Assembly (NCBI RefSeq): GCF_032854445.1
Contig: NC_088302.1
Span: 11,653,338 to 11,717,337 of the forward strand
Direction: 5' to 3'
Length of the DNA: 64,000 nucleotides
DNA from: Liolophura sinensis
Taxonomy: Eukaryota; Mollusca; Polyplacophora; Chitonida; Chitonidae
The notes beneath the pieces were generated by a model that did no database searches, had not been told where the DNA came from, and saw only the letters and a program-made list of their open reading frames with translations. Shown piece after piece: positions 25,345-39,470 of this stretch (position 1 is the first letter of the stretch; each line of letters opens with the position of its first letter). The translations under genes and the position numbers were made by a program.

Positions 25345-27784
25345 GTTTTTCAGATAAGAAATTAATCAAACTGTATAGAAATTTCTTAATTTTCCCCATA
25401 AGGAGGATGAATCAATCAGAATGTAGTGACATGCATCGCTTGAAAAAGGCCAAACATAAGGTGAAATAAATAATATATTATATTATACATGGGAAATGAA
25501 ATACATACAACTACAATACAATTTATAAGTCTTATTAAGTAGCAGATTTTTTTTTAAACTTGAGATTTATTTCTAACTTTAAAGCATACTTTATATCCAA
25601 CGCTGCATGAACTGAAACACTGAATATGGAAGTTTTTCTCATGAGCTGCAAACTGCAATTTATTTCCTTCACCATAAATAAAATGTTGACAAGTATGCCG
25701 ATGCTAATTTCATTTCCAATGCACTTAAGTCCATCAAACTGAAGATAGGCGACAATCAGGGATGGGAAATAACCAATTTTTACCTCAATGTATACCTCAT
25801 TCAAATACAAATATATGAATGAAGTTATACTTGCACATGTAACTGATAGTACCAAAAAAAAAAAGATGTTATGTTAAACTCTGTAATATTTCCAAGAAAG
25901 AAAACAAAAGCAATTTTGGTAAGATAAAAAGTAGGCACATCCTTTATGAATTTAAAGGTTTAAGCACCTCATGGTAACTTCAATAATTTTAAGTATAAGC
26001 AGTAGTGTCTAAAAATAGTAAACTACCCAGATGCAGAGAGTAAGATTGTGTTACCGACTCTGTCATAACACTTCATTCCACTTACAAGTGCTCAATGGTC
26101 GTTTGGCCCACATTTTCTTGGGAAACCTTCTATTTTGGCCATTCGGTTAAGTACTTCCAAGTAGGCTACAAGGCCAGGGAAAGTTCACAAGGTGTGTCTT
26201 TGTCTGCCAAACAAGAATTTATCTCAGTGTTTTCAAGAGTTTAAACCATCTGTTTACCGACTGGATTAAGTCAAATCTAAAGCCATTTTTTTTTCTGATA
26301 AGATCCAACGAAATTATCTAACATACCTCTAATACACATATTCATATGACTCATATAGTTCTCGACCCTTCAAAGGAGAAACACATAAAGGTTTTGTCGT
26401 ATCTTGAAAACGATATTCCAATATTCCACCCCAATTTGCGTGGTATCAAAGGCTAGATTTTCAGCCATGTTTGAATAATGAAAATTCATAAAATGCACAG
26501 GTTAAAGGTTGTTTAGTTGAGTCACCATAAAAAGATCTTTCAAGTCTTACAACAACAAAAGAGGCTAACAAATTGCTGTTTATTCTAGACTTCGGCAATG
26601 CAGAAATTATCAAAATATTCTAACCCAATTTTGTTCCCTATTTATGTGTGGACAGTTTTGATGTTAAGTGATATTATGTCCTAGGGATCTGAGAGAAAAT
26701 CTCCCAGCCAAACTTCCATGAACAAGCCTGGTTCTTGATATGACATATATGGGATGTAGGTGTGCTTGTTGGCACCACGACAAAAAGCTAACCATAAATC
26801 CCTTCTTTTTTCCCAAAACTAATTTTACAGGTAACATTTGTTTCCATCAATGTTATACCTTTACAAATACTTGAATACCAAAACTTCAATTACTTAAATA
26901 GTTGTCTATAACAAAATAATCCATTAAGTGAAAATATGAATTTAACAACACGCTGATAAAAAACTGTACTGAAAAAATGTCCCATACTGAGTCTGTTAGA
27001 AAACAGTTAAATATAACTTCATTAATCAATCATGCACCAAAAGGTCATTAATGCCTGCTGTAGAACAGGCTCAACATAATTACAATATATCATGAGCTGG
27101 GTTTTATTTGCAGCTCAAATTATCGATAACAAATAAATTAAGTTAAGGCATAGGGCTTTTTGCTTGAAAGTTGCTATGCTAGCCTAGTGAGTGGCTCTGG
27201 TTACATTTCCTTGAAGGATTGCTTTTTTACTTTTTTAATATGCAGTTTACGATTTCTCCTAAGTACAAAAGAGCTAACATTTTTCTTGGGGGTAAACTAT
27301 ACATGTAGTTTTTCAAAAGTCCCAGCGGTTATTTACACCTTAATCATGTTAATGGTGATAGCTGATATAAAAGCAACTCTGTTGTGGGGAATAGCAGCAG
27401 TGCCACATTCTCAGAAAGTTCCTTGACAACATCATTTCCGAAAAGATGCATAAAATAGAAGGGCTATTATGAGATATAAAATATGTTTCAAAAATGAAAA
27501 ATTTTTGGCATAACACTCTTCATTTCCCTTAAAACTTCGTAATGTTCGTTTTAGACATCCTTTTCATGTATTCCTTTATAAACTACATGTAGCTACTGGT
27601 AACTGTTGACATACTAGTCTGTATTTCTTTAACACAAAAGTCCCTTGTCATCTTCAACAAAAAGTATCATTAAAGGTGATCTGCAAAGGCTTTTGGTCTG
27701 TAACTGAAAGTTCTCAGAGTTGATATATGGTGATTTATGCAATTTGTTGCTTATTTTTGGCCATTCAGAAATGAGCTGCGTAAA

Positions 27785-27920
27785 CAGTCTGAGGATGACT
27801 TTGAGTTTCCCCCTGGCTCTGCCTGGTTTCCTCTCATCATAATGTTAGCCGTCACTGCAATAAGTAAAACGTTCTTGAGGAAAATGCATAAAACACCAAT
27901 CAGTTAAATGAATAAAACCT
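27785..27920 (+). mobile_element. SINE 3' fragment, AAAT-tailed family
   Basis: It contains CTGGCTCTGCCTGGTTTCCT, CATCATAATGTTAGCCGTCA, GTAAAACGTTCTTGAGG and AAAACACCAATCAGTTAAAT followed by an A-rich end. The 5' half is missing. Confidence 0.8.
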
Positions 27921-30729
27921 GCAAATATGCATAGCCTATATACAGCGCTTGTTTCTCTTGACTTTCCGAACTTGTTACGTCTAAGCGGCTTTGGTTCATC
28001 ATCTATGACACTTTTGTAAACATAAAGGACGAGTATCACCAATGATGTTGCGATCTTCTAGAAACAAAGAGAGATAAGCGATGTACATTTTCCATGCAAC
28101 ATCACATCGGATAATTAATTATAAATGTTAGTATTAAAAACACTTGATGAATTACTGTCACAAAATTTCACACAACAAGAAGAGATGCCTGTTTATATAA
28201 AAGTTTGAAAGCATTGCAGTTCACCTTTAACAAAATTACCTATACGTCAAACAGGCACGTCTAAAAAGTCTAAAACAAGAATCTTTGCAGTTGTCAAGCT
28301 ATTAGTTTTACAGATTCAAAAAGCCCTGAGACTTTTATACTTCTTTATTAATAAGTTTGCCCTGTACATAATAAAGTCACCAACCCTCATGAAAATCTGT
28401 AGTAATTCAGCCAAACAAAGATAAAACAATAGATTGTCATTAGACCTAAGTATAACACACAGACTTGCCCCCTATAACCCAAACAATGTCCCTGGGCACT
28501 TGGAAATAGCACATTGTTCTCAGCCATTGAGATGTGACATCTGACATTTCTGTAGTATTTATCACAGGATTTGAAGTGTACACCCTCCCCTTACATCAGC
28601 AGTAAAAATGTGACGCGCAGATATCTAAGTATGACAAATGGCCAAAAGTACAATAACGTAAATACTCAAAATATCATTACAGCAAATATACACGGGCAGC
28701 AGAAAGTTTTAAGCTGAATATAAATGGATTAACAAAAATGTAGATTTGAATTGTATGATAATCGATGACTTTTGTGAAAGATGTCATGTTTTATTATTAC
28801 AATATACTCGCAGCTTTTTCAAAATATTTTGTGAGTAGATTAAGACTTTAAAGAGCACAAAGAATCAAAATGGTTGATATCTATGCAATCGTATATGTAA
28901 AATACAAACCAAACACTGCTGTAATCGTGAATTTCTTCACAAAATTATACATCATTAACACATCCTAAAGAGTGATGCATAAATTTCATATTAAAACGAG
29001 TGCAAATTGGCAACAGCTGTGACAATCTGCGTGAAAAGTTATTTAAATGTCCACTCAGACCTCTATCTAAATGACTGATCCATGTTTACAAAAATGTCAA
29101 ATGACAGACAGAGCGACTTGTAAAAATGGTGCTAATCTCTGCCAAAGCTATACCTGTTTATGAACAATTTGCATAACGCGATTTCATTCAAACAATAGCA
29201 GTTTCCGGATCTACAATCTTCAATATCATGTTTGCAAATGTAAATGTCATGATAGAAACGAGTCAAACGCTTGACATATACACTTTACCCACCACTCAGT
29301 ACAACTATATAACCTTTCTATTTCAACTGCCGTGGATTTACCATTAACACTACCTGTAGATTGCATCTGACAGAGGATAACCGCAGTCGCACCTCAGCAA
29401 AATCTGCTGACTCAGCTAAAATTTCCTTTACATTCTTGGGTATGTGGCAAAATGTACAGTGCCATAACTATAACAACATCAGTCTGAGTAGCATAGTACA
29501 CCAAGACACCATTTACTAACGATATCACATGATCACTGGTGATACATTTGATTGGTCTGACCCGGTCTAAGTGGCTCACTTGTAAGGTCAGTCCGTTACA
29601 AGTATTCCACTTCACCTTGGCAGCCCTGTCCCTAAACTCAGTATCAATACAAATCTGCAAACATAACCAGTCTAGGATCTTTGGCCCCCTCAATTTAATT
29701 TGTTTGAAGTAAATATTCCAAAAACTCCTCCCTCCACCAAAAAAAAAATATGCTCAAAATCGATTATGTTTTCAAAGAAATAAAATACAGTGCCTTTTAA
29801 GTCAATACCCATTTTCCCTGAGTAAAGGTTCGGGGTAAATTTGATTACTTGAGCAAATGTTACACAACATTTAAATGACTCCTACAAATAATCATTTAGA
29901 ATGTAGCATCACTTTTCCCACTATTTTAAAACTAATACTTGTTTTTCTTCGTGGTTTGTGCAGGTGTTTGCCTTCTTGGCCTGAGACTTGAGAACATGTA
30001 TACCACTTCTTAGCCCGACAGTATGTTGGGATCTATTTAAAGGAAAGCACACTGCCGTTACATGAGGCTGAAGGTTTAAACTCAGCTTGTTCAATGGTGG
30101 GTTGAAGGTTTCTTTTGAAGCAAGACATCACAAATTTTCATAACTCTACTCCTGTGATCTCCTCTAAAACATTCCATAAAGAATTGTACAACTCAGTTTT
30201 CACAAGTCACAAGAGATTTCTGTATTTAACGATTTTTTTATATCCAAACAAAAATTGAAATGGGTACAAACACCTTAGAAAAGACGTATTTGATCTTTTT
30301 TTCTCTTTCTGGCACATTGTGTCAATTCTGAAGACATCAATTTTGAGTTCCTTTGTGATATAACAATTAATGCTTAAAATACTGGCCATACCTTTGTCAC
30401 GTAAGCTGATGTACCTATAACCTTTCTAAAATTATGCTAACAATGGGCTACAAGCACACATACTGTCTCCAAAGACATATATGCAGTGGATGCCCAACCT
30501 GTTCCCGATATCGATGTACCGTGAGACGGAGCAATGTTTTTAAACACTTCAAATTACATATACATTGACAAAGTAACACCTCATTCTTAATGGCACACAT
30601 GTACTGTTAACAACAGTAAACTGTAGAAAAAGCTGGTAGAAATGATGTTTTTCTTTATATCTGGGATACAGTATCTACGTATGTATTTGTTGATGAAGTA
30701 TTTTATCATTAATGCTTGTACTGACAGAT

Positions 30730-30834
30730 GGGGGAAGGTCTGTCAGCAACCTGTGGACGGTCATGCTGGCCGTCGTTGTATAAGTGAAATATTCTTGAGT
30801 ACTGCGTAAAACACCAGTCAAATAAATAAATAAA
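30730..30834 (+). mobile_element. SINE, AAAT-tailed family, 5'-truncated, with perfect target-site duplication
   Basis: 13-bp direct repeats TGTACTGACAGAT at 30717-30729 and 30835-30847 flank a 105-bp remnant. It runs from GGGGGAAGGTCTGTCAGCAA through GTGAAATATTCTTGAGTACT to an AAATAAATAAATAAA tail. The G/C-rich body segment between the Cys-like heads is deleted compared with other copies. Confidence 0.93.
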
Positions 30835-31799
30835 TGTACTGACAGATTATAGGCAGACTATTACCTAGCAAGTAAGCCTATTTTCAGTACACCTGCATAT
30901 AAGATGACTTCAATATTCCAGACCAAATTCAGGATACGAAGTGTTATTTGTGCCAATAAGCTCAGTTCCTTCCTCTAAGCAATATAAAGAGGTCTCAAAT
31001 AGTGAATAAGGCACATACAGAAAGCTGGTAGGGTATGAAGATGTTCCTGTTGAAGACAGAACCCCCTGCCCAGGGAGCCCAGCTATCACTTGTTACTGTA
31101 GTTCCCAGCTACTAAAACAATGCTAGGCTGATGTTTTGTAGATCTAAGCTATCTAGTATCACACTATTGCTCTCTTCAGAATGGAGGGTATAAATGTCAG
31201 TTTACATACAGAAGATCAAGGCCTTGTTTATCTGTTGTTGGTTAAGGTCGGCAACAAGATCCATCATCTCTGTGCTCAAAGAACCGCTATCAGCAAAGAG
31301 CTACATCCAGTTGTTTGTAGGTACATTAAAAGTTAAGTCACTAAGACTAAATTCATAATATGTACCAGTCTCATCCTAATAGATAACATATGGAACACAG
31401 TACAGACTAAAATCAATGATCAGCATTACTCATAGCACATGTCCCTCAGAAAAACTGGCTTCTCATCCACAACAGCAACATGAACCACTTTTGCCTTTCA
31501 TCTTGTGTGCTCTACAAGCAAGAAGGCCTACATATGTAAATCTACAACACTGTACCACATACTACTACGGTTTAGGATTAATGAAACCTTCGATAATTTC
31601 AAGTTGGATTACACATAAAATTTGAAAATAGGGGGTTTCAAGTTGGAACTCTTTTGTTCCCAAAGGTAAAAGAAGTCCTACTGTACCATGTGACCTGCCC
31701 TAATTACATTGATTACATTTAATGTAAAAAATTTTCTACGGTAAAGGAATAAAGAAAATTGAGGAGTTGAGCATTTATGAACTTAAGGAATTCTCAAAG

Positions 31800-31992
31800 G
31801 AAAAAGCTGCCCCGCCCAACCAGTTATACTGATATGGGTCAACCAGTCATTGCACTATCCCGTTCATGCTGAATGCCAAGCGAGGAAGGTACAACTTACT
31901 CTTTTTAGGTCTTAGGTGTGACCCAGCCCAGGACTGACCTTGGATCTACTGCCCCTGAAGCAGGCGCTCTACCAACTGAGCCATTACATGTA
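31800..31992 (-). mobile_element. V-SINE/RUDI-like tRNA-derived SINE
   Basis: Read on the minus strand, it has an A box TGGCTCAGTTGG (31983-31972) followed by TAGAGCGCCTGCTTCAGGGG, then a decayed B box (GGTCAGTCC), GGGTCACACC, and a 3' domain with GATAGTGCAATGACTGGTTG and CAGTATAACTGG. The A box and 3' wording match the V-SINE superfamily element widespread in molluscs (RUDI), as I remember it. No clear duplication was seen at the ends. Confidence 0.8.
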
Positions 31993-32164
31993 GGTCTGGT
32001 TACACAACAAGGTAGGTGATTGGTAAATCAATGTCAACTAATGTGACCTAACATTTTTGATAAGTGACATGATACCTACGTATACACCTACTGTACACTT
32101 TTTACCTCTGGTGACAAAAGAGTTTGATCTCAAAACTCTCCTCTGGGCATTTGGTAATTCTGGT

Positions 32165-32235
32165 AACCATAGAGACAGTATCAGTATACTGGGTGGGGTG
32201 TCTGGTGTCATCCTGTTCCAGTGAGACAGCATTAA
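32165..32235 (+). mobile_element. V-SINE 3'-domain fragment
   Basis: CAGTATCAGTATACTGGGTG, GGGTGTCTGGTGTCATCC and TTCCAGTGAGACAGCATTAA correspond to the end of V-SINE elements as I recall them. The first 50 bases resemble the 48-bp monomer of the array at 5823-7140. It has opposite orientation to the SINE ending near 31992, so it is not simply its continuation. Confidence 0.6.
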
Positions 32236-33629
32236 TCATCTTGTGGTCTTCTACATTTACACATTGTTGTAATATATCACCACAGCAATGCTGAGAGCTG
32301 TTGTAAATTCCAAGGAAACAAGCAAATATATAAATCTCTGCAGGCTGAGCTGAGTAAATTGTGAATCAAAATGGTTACAAAAATGCATTAAAAAATATAT
32401 GACTATAATGATTCAGTAACTTGACAAAGGGTTTCAATACACAGCATAAATCATATTTAAGGTTATTAGTGAGTGGCATGTCAATCCCTCACCACTTGCC
32501 AACCCCTAGCTCACTTAAAGCAGGCCTTCAGCATTCCACTCACTTCCCTAGCCTTATTCTTCCACGGATATATACATGTAGCTCTAACTCTGGTTTGTGG
32601 ATATGAGGCCCAGCCCAGTAGAGCATTCTCTGCAGTGTTTCCCCTCCTCAGGTAAGCTATTGGCTTCCCAGAAGGCAACTTTTAGCCAGGTTTGTACAGT
32701 ATACTCTCTTATAATACCTTACTCATACATACTGCTCTAATTCTGGAAATTTGCTATAAAGAACATTCAAACTGGGGAGATTACAACGACTGCAGCAAGT
32801 ACACATTTTAGCTATGGGTGGGCACAAACTTAGAACACATGTACTAACATTAAAAAGTTTTAAACACTGACATAGACCAATGGCCGAATTTACGATGTCA
32901 GCATCAGTCATTCCCATGAGTTTATGTGAATTTAACACACCAGAGAAAAAAAAACAAAAAGTAAATACAGCAGTTTTATGTTAAGGTAAAAAGTTTTCAC
33001 TCAATGTAAAAGGACACAGGGTTCTTTACGTTTTTTTCCCCAAAACTGGGAAATGGGAAACATAATCTGCCAGACAAATAACTAGCTCGAGAACTGATGA
33101 AGATTCCATAACTTACGGCCATGCCAGCAGCTGTTGAGTGCCAAAACAGTTTTTGGAGCAATCTTCGCTGTTTTTTAAATCCACTTTATTACACCATCAT
33201 GAAATCCTCTACTTACAAGTTGCTTGGGCTTCTCATTTCTAGGTCAATAATATCATATCTGGAACTTTCTGAATGAAAAACCATGAGCATCCATGTGTTG
33301 CATAAAATTCAAAACACAAGAACTTGGATATTACTATTTTTTACACATAGCTCCTAGAGTCTGCAAAGGAGTGTTTTCATAGCCACCCTAGAAGGGAAAA
33401 ACAATATTTCAGATTTTGACACATTTATATATTAATATTTTTTTAACAGAAGATCCATTTATATAGCCATACAAAAAATTATTTTCCTCAAATGAAGAGG
33501 TTGAGAAAATAGGGCATTTCACCAAAAGTCTCTACCTTCCCAGTGGTTTTGACCTCTTTTGTATTGCATTTGCCAAACTGTCAACCAATGGTAGCTTTCA
33601 CTCCCTAGTGTGTGCACCAATGATCATTT

Positions 33630-34510
33630 TGCCTATTCCACTTGCTAGATTGTCCACAAATGGTCTCATTGTCTATTTCATTTCACCTTTTGTATATCAA
33701 TGTTCTTACTGCCTATTCCACTTGCTAGATTATCCACAAATGGTCTCATTGTCTATTTTGTTTCACCTTTTGTGTATCAATAGTCTTACTGCCTATTCCA
33801 CTTGATGGACTGCCCACAAATGGTCTCATTGTCTATTTCATTTCACCTTTTGTATATCAATAGTCTTGCTGCCTATTCCACTTGCTGGATTGTCCACCAA
33901 TGGTTTCATTGTCTATTTCATTTCACCTTTTGTGTATCAATAGTCTTACTGCCTATTCCACTTGCTAGATTGTCCACAAATGGTCTCATTGTCTATTTCA
34001 TTTCACCTTTTGTATATCAATGGTCTTACTGCCTATTCCACTTGCTAGATTATCCACAAATGGTCTCATTGTCTATTTTGTTTCACCTTTTGTATATCAA
34101 TGGTCTTACTGCCTATTCCACTTGATAGACTGCCCACAAATGGTCTCATTGTCTATTTCATTTCACCTTTTGTATATCAATAGTCTTGCTGCCTATTCCA
34201 CTTGCTGGATTGTCCACCAATGGTTTCACTGTCTATTTCATTTCACCTTTTGTGTATCAATAGTCTTACTGCCTATTCCACTTGCTAGATTGTCCACAAA
34301 TGGTCTCCTTGTCTATTTCATTTCACCTTTTGTGTATCAATAGTCTTACTGCCTATTCCACTTGCTAGATTGTCCACAAATGGTCTCATTGTCTATTTCA
34401 TTTCACCTTTTGTATATCAATGGTCTTACTGCCTGTTCCACTTGCTAGATTGTCCACCAATATTGTCACTGTCTATTCAACTCACTAGACTGTCCACCAA
34501 TGGCCAAAAG
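33630..34510 (+). repeat. 80-bp satellite with 320-bp (4-mer) higher-order structure
   Basis: TGGTCTCATT or a variant recurs exactly every 80 bp at 33661, 33741, 33821, 33901, 33981, 34061, 34141, 34221, 34301 and 34381. Diagnostic variants (CTATTTTGTTTC, CTTGATGGACTGCCC/CTTGATAGACTGCCC, GTCTTGCTGCC with CCACCAATGGTTTC) recur every fourth unit. 33661-33980 and 33981-34300 are therefore two near-identical 320-bp super-units, followed by two extra monomers. Decayed units extend to about 33570 on the left and 34545 on the right. Predicted 107-codon frames here arise from the repeat passing through all three frames (80 mod 3 = 2). Confidence 0.95.
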
Positions 34511-36169
34511 AGTGTATTTCATTTGCCTGTTTGCACCTTTCTTTTCACATTTATTAATTGGTGTTGCAGCAGAGTTTGAAAAGTGATATTTCAGTAACCC
34601 TTTTCAAGCTTACAGTCACAGCTAAAATGTGACGTAAGGTTCTTCACATAGACAACTGAAAACGATGCATAAAAATACTTTCATTTATTTTTTTAGATTT
34701 TTATAAGAGTGTTGAAAGTCACTCAAATATTTGATTACTATGGTCGGCTTTATGAGCCATACTGACAGTATCTCGGAACTCTGACATCACATCACCTTTT
34801 GTCCTGATGTTCACCAGAAGGAAGGAATTTTTGGGAACGTTATTTCAATAATCTCGTACTCATGGGTATAAAGAGTTATTCCAACATTCAGTGCCGTGAT
34901 TAGAGTTGGAAAAACTTCCTGTGATGTCAGAGGTCCTGAACTCTGATAATATGGTCCACAAAGCAAACCTTAGAATTCAAATGTTTGAACGTTTTAACCA
35001 TTTTCACAAAAATCTAAAAACATAAATGAAAGCATATTTATGCATGGTTTTATGTGGCCTATTCAGTGGTGTTTTCCTTTAGCATGTGAATACATGAGGC
35101 TGATTGAAGGGTTTATTTTCAGGAACTGACACGGAAAGCTTTAGAATGATTCACAGGCTTGTATGTAACGGGATTTAGTAATTGGTCCAGTTGGGTATTT
35201 TAGCCTACAGCTTCAAGGCAAATCCTGAGGCCCATTCTACAAAGCCCTTTCTTTCTCATTCATATTAAGGAGAACTCTATAAAAATAACCATCAGTTTAT
35301 GTTGGTTATTTGTTGGAATTAAAAATTCTGAGCTCTCAACACTGCAGGCAATCTAGCATTACTATTGCACCAAGGCTTCAGACATTACTACCCTATATGT
35401 ACATGACCCGGTGTAAAAACACTCTAGAAACCCAAAAATCATTCCATGGCTGAAGTGTAGCCAGCAGTGCGTAGTGTTACTGATTGAAGGTTATACAAAC
35501 ACAGAAGGCATAATTACAATCACAGTTTTCTCTTGAGTGCCAGTGTTTCCAGAGCTGTGCCATCGTACTACAACTCTAACGTTGGTATATCTGCTGTCAA
35601 GTTGACACACGACACCGGTTTTGTGCGCCGGAAAAGTACAACAAACAGATGGAAATCTTAACCAGTGAAATGGTCTCCACATGTTATACCAGAAAGCCAT
35701 ATGGATTGCATCAAAAATCTTATGATTTCTTGTTATTTTATTTTAGGGAAATTATGACTGATGATTACCAAATACAAGTTATGATATTACAACCCCAAAT
35801 CTTTTCTTTTTTTTTTCCTCTGGATAAGCAATCAGAAAATGAACTAAGAACTAAAACTTCTCATGTTACCCACATTTGTAAATGTCAAAATACATTCTGT
35901 TACTTCCCTAATACATAGTAACAGTATGCACAAAATTAATAAAATTTGTCAACAAATCTGGAGTCACTTTGACCATGTCAGACATTATAAGTGTGCACCC
36001 AGCGCTTAAGTAATACATAATCTGGTTATTGCATTTTTTTGCTGAATACAAAAATTATATAACTACTGATATCCACCATCAAGGACAAATGCCTTTTCCA
36101 GTGTTGTACAGACTGACCTTGAACCACAAATTCTCTGAACTATGGCATTCTCTGTTAAAATTTTAATTA

Positions 36170-36345
36170 GTACTGTCAAATGAATAGTGTTCTCATTTCA
36201 CTCAATATTGCCAAATGAATAGTGCTCCCATTTTAGTCAATATTGCCAAATGAATAGTGCTCCCATTTTAGTCAATATTGCCAAATGAATAGTGCTCCCA
36301 TTTTAGTCAATACTGCTAAATAAATAGTGCTCTCATTTCAGTCAG
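36170..36345 (+). repeat. 35-bp minisatellite, five copies
   Basis: CAATATTGCCAAATGAATAG recurs at 36203, 36238 and 36273 (35 bp spacing), with decayed units on both sides (TACTGTCAAATGAATAG at the left, TACTGCTAAATAAATAG at the right). The middle units are identical. Confidence 0.92.
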
Positions 36346-39329
36346 TTTGGTCACATTAACAGAAATCTCAATTCATAGAGTACTGCCAAAGTAATAGTGC
36401 TCTATCATCAAAGGACTAAACATCTTAGTGCTCCTCCTTCAATGCAGACTTGCCTTGTTGGTGTTACTGAATTCCATGGAATTTTTACTGAACATCAATA
36501 TTATCTAACACCTAAGATGTTGATCTCTTAATAGCTTGACTAAGCTTTCTTTCACAGAGTACCAAGTATGGAAGGAAAGATTATATTTTTCACATTGACC
36601 CTGGGACAAGACAATCTGAAAAGTCATTGTCTGGTAGACCAGTCAGAAATTAATAAGACGGATAAATCTCTACATGGATTGACTACTACATTCATTAGAA
36701 ACAAGAGCACTTGTCAAATCAACTGATCAAAATCTGATGCAAGATTAAACTATATAATTATACTAAAAAAAAAACTTTTATGCTTTTTTTTCTCTCCATC
36801 TTCAACTTTAGCCTTTAAAGTATGTTAAAGGTAACATTCCTAGCATGGCATATTACTTCAGGCCCAACATTTGTCTCAAACTTATCAAACTTGAGCTTTA
36901 CAAACCTCTTAAGTAGATTTAATATCATCAAAAGGAACACAATACTATAACAATTTATCAGAATATCAATGGTTAAAAAAAAGGTGAGCAAAAAGTTTGC
37001 ACAAATGCTGACCGACTTTCACTAAAATTTCTCTGATACTCCTGTTTTTTGTGAATTTTGTACCAGTAAACAACATCCAGGCTTTCTATAAAAACACGTC
37101 AGATAGAGGTCACGAATAAGATGAACTCACCAAAACACTTTTTCAGGTGACAAAAACAGGGCAGTGTATACTAAACATCTTTCCAACATTTCTCCACATA
37201 TGAAGTGAGGAGCTAATACACTACTGCTTTTGTCTGGCTATTAGCCATCCATGGATTTTGCACCAATGGCATTTGAGCATCATTTTAAGAAAAACGTCAA
37301 CAAAACACATCATAACGTGCAGATGTATACATTAAGTGCATATTAATCAAATATCACTTAACTTTCCAACAATTACATCTGCCATTATGGTAGTCATGCT
37401 GAAGTACTGTATTTTACCAAAAATTTAGCATTTTTCAGGTGACACATTTTGCTTAATTTTAGCCAATTCATCCATCTAATGAGGTTTAACAGGTTTGGGG
37501 GGAAATTCATCTGATTAAGATGTTATCAGAATAACTCATTTTAGAAGATTAATAAATATCAGAATAAATCATTTATGGCACTTGTATGCCTCTGAAAGAG
37601 CATTTTTATGTACCGAACTTTAGGTGAAATGCACCATACAAACCAAATCCCACCATACTGAACACATTAAAATGTAAAGTCTCCAGCAAATATGGCAAAA
37701 TAATATTCTCAGTTTTATGTAGCTATTGTAGAGTTTATTACATGTATATTTAAAAGTTCAATCTCCCAGGGATCCAGTATTAACCTGTTAAACATCCTGG
37801 GTGTTACCTTGTTCCTATATTAAATAACAAATACCTACACCTACTCTATAAACCCATCAAAACAGATGAATGAACCTGAAAAGTTTAATATAGTAAGATC
37901 ATGAGAAAAGTGGCAGAATTCTGGTCTTTTGATCTTGGTGGCTTGCCATTCATGGATTAAGTACCCATGGTCTCAACGGCTGGCTAATTGTACAGAGCAC
38001 CTGAGCTATACCCTTTAAAGAGCGACGAGCTGGAAAAGTTGTAATTGAGAAGCTCTGCTCTTAAAGGGGTTGCCGTAAGCAGAAGATAGTATTGTAACAA
38101 ACATTCCCTGCAAGGTAACTCATTCAAGCATGTAAAGCGACAAGCGAATGTCAAGAAAAACCCTGAAATTTAAGTGGCGATAAGAAAACACGCAGGCGAG
38201 TAGAGATTAAGTATCAAGTCGTTAACCTGCCCACCTCAAGTATTGAACGACAAAGATCAAAGTTCATGCCTTGATAGGGACAAACATTTCTGTACTTACC
38301 TGGGCTATTAGCATTAGTACCTGTTGTAAGTTACAACCAATGTAGAGCATTCATTTTCTAAACTAAAGCAAATATTGATCTCTAGAAAAAAAGCCCATAC
38401 ACATACATTTGTGGTGGATATACATTTGTAGGTCCATGGCATGATTAACTCATGTGAAAATATTATGTTCAAAAATGTAAAAACTGTACGACTAACTAAG
38501 GCTTATTAACTTAACTAATTACACCATACTGGCCAATAAACAGAAAGCGTTGCAATGTACATTCCAATTATTGGCTAATGTTTACATATTTGAGTACACA
38601 ACACATACGGTAACGGTACCCACTTTGAACTACATGGTTGCGAGGCTTGCATTACAATTTACTCCTACACTATTACAGAACAAATATTTATTTTGTTATC
38701 CTCATTTAATGGCAGTTTGCATTATTAACTTGCTGTAGACCCTGTTCTCCAGTCAGTATGCATTCAATTCACTTGTAACATTTAACAAGAAAATGTGCCT
38801 TTGAATGACACTTTGACACTAAGGCAGTCCCTGTGCTCTGTAACACAGTAAATTGGCATGCAGACACACTATCTGAGTTAAGCAATTTTCCAGAAGTTTC
38901 AACTACTGCATGACCTTGACTTTCAGAAAAATTTTCATCAAAAGTCAGTCAATTTGAAACTTTACTGTAGAGATAATACATACCAAGTTTCACGAAATTT
39001 GAAACAACACTCTACTTTGAGACTTGGAAACAAGATGTTTACTCAGCACACACATGACCTTTCAGTGACCTTGACCTTAATCTGATCACAGTATGACCTG
39101 CCTGGAATGAATCTTACAAGCCTATATGGTCACATGTATAAAATATCATAATCATGTCCTTAAAGAGTCATAGAGGTAAGGGAGTAATTCCCAAAACAAG
39201 AAATCATGGAGCCTCAGATAAATCCCTATGAAAACCTTACGAGCTGCTTAACAACCAAACACCATGAGACTAACAGCAGGTGCACTTTGCTCTCCAGTTA
39301 AAGCACATGTCTGTTTATCGGTAGCTTCT

Positions 39330-39470
39330 CATTTATTTATCTGATTGATGTACTCAAGTATACTTCAGTTATCTATCAAACTATCTAGTTCAATCCTGGG
39401 CGGAAAAATTGGCGACCGCATGGGTGAAATTTCCCAGCCAAAGCCAGCATCCTCTCGAGCTGGATTTCAA
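39330..39470 (-). mobile_element. Very degenerate SINE fragment, AAAT-tailed family
   Basis: CATTTATTTATCTGATTGAT followed by TACTCAAGTATACTTCAGTT resembles the tail and hairpin region of the family. GCCAGCATCCTCTCGAGCTG further on may be the body end. It lies 160 bp downstream of exon 2 in intron 2. The match is weak. Confidence 0.4.

Noticed and set aside
33802-34343. Overlapping 107-codon frames with periodic peptides
   Set aside because: Produced by the 80-bp satellite passing through all three frames; not evidence of a repeat protein.
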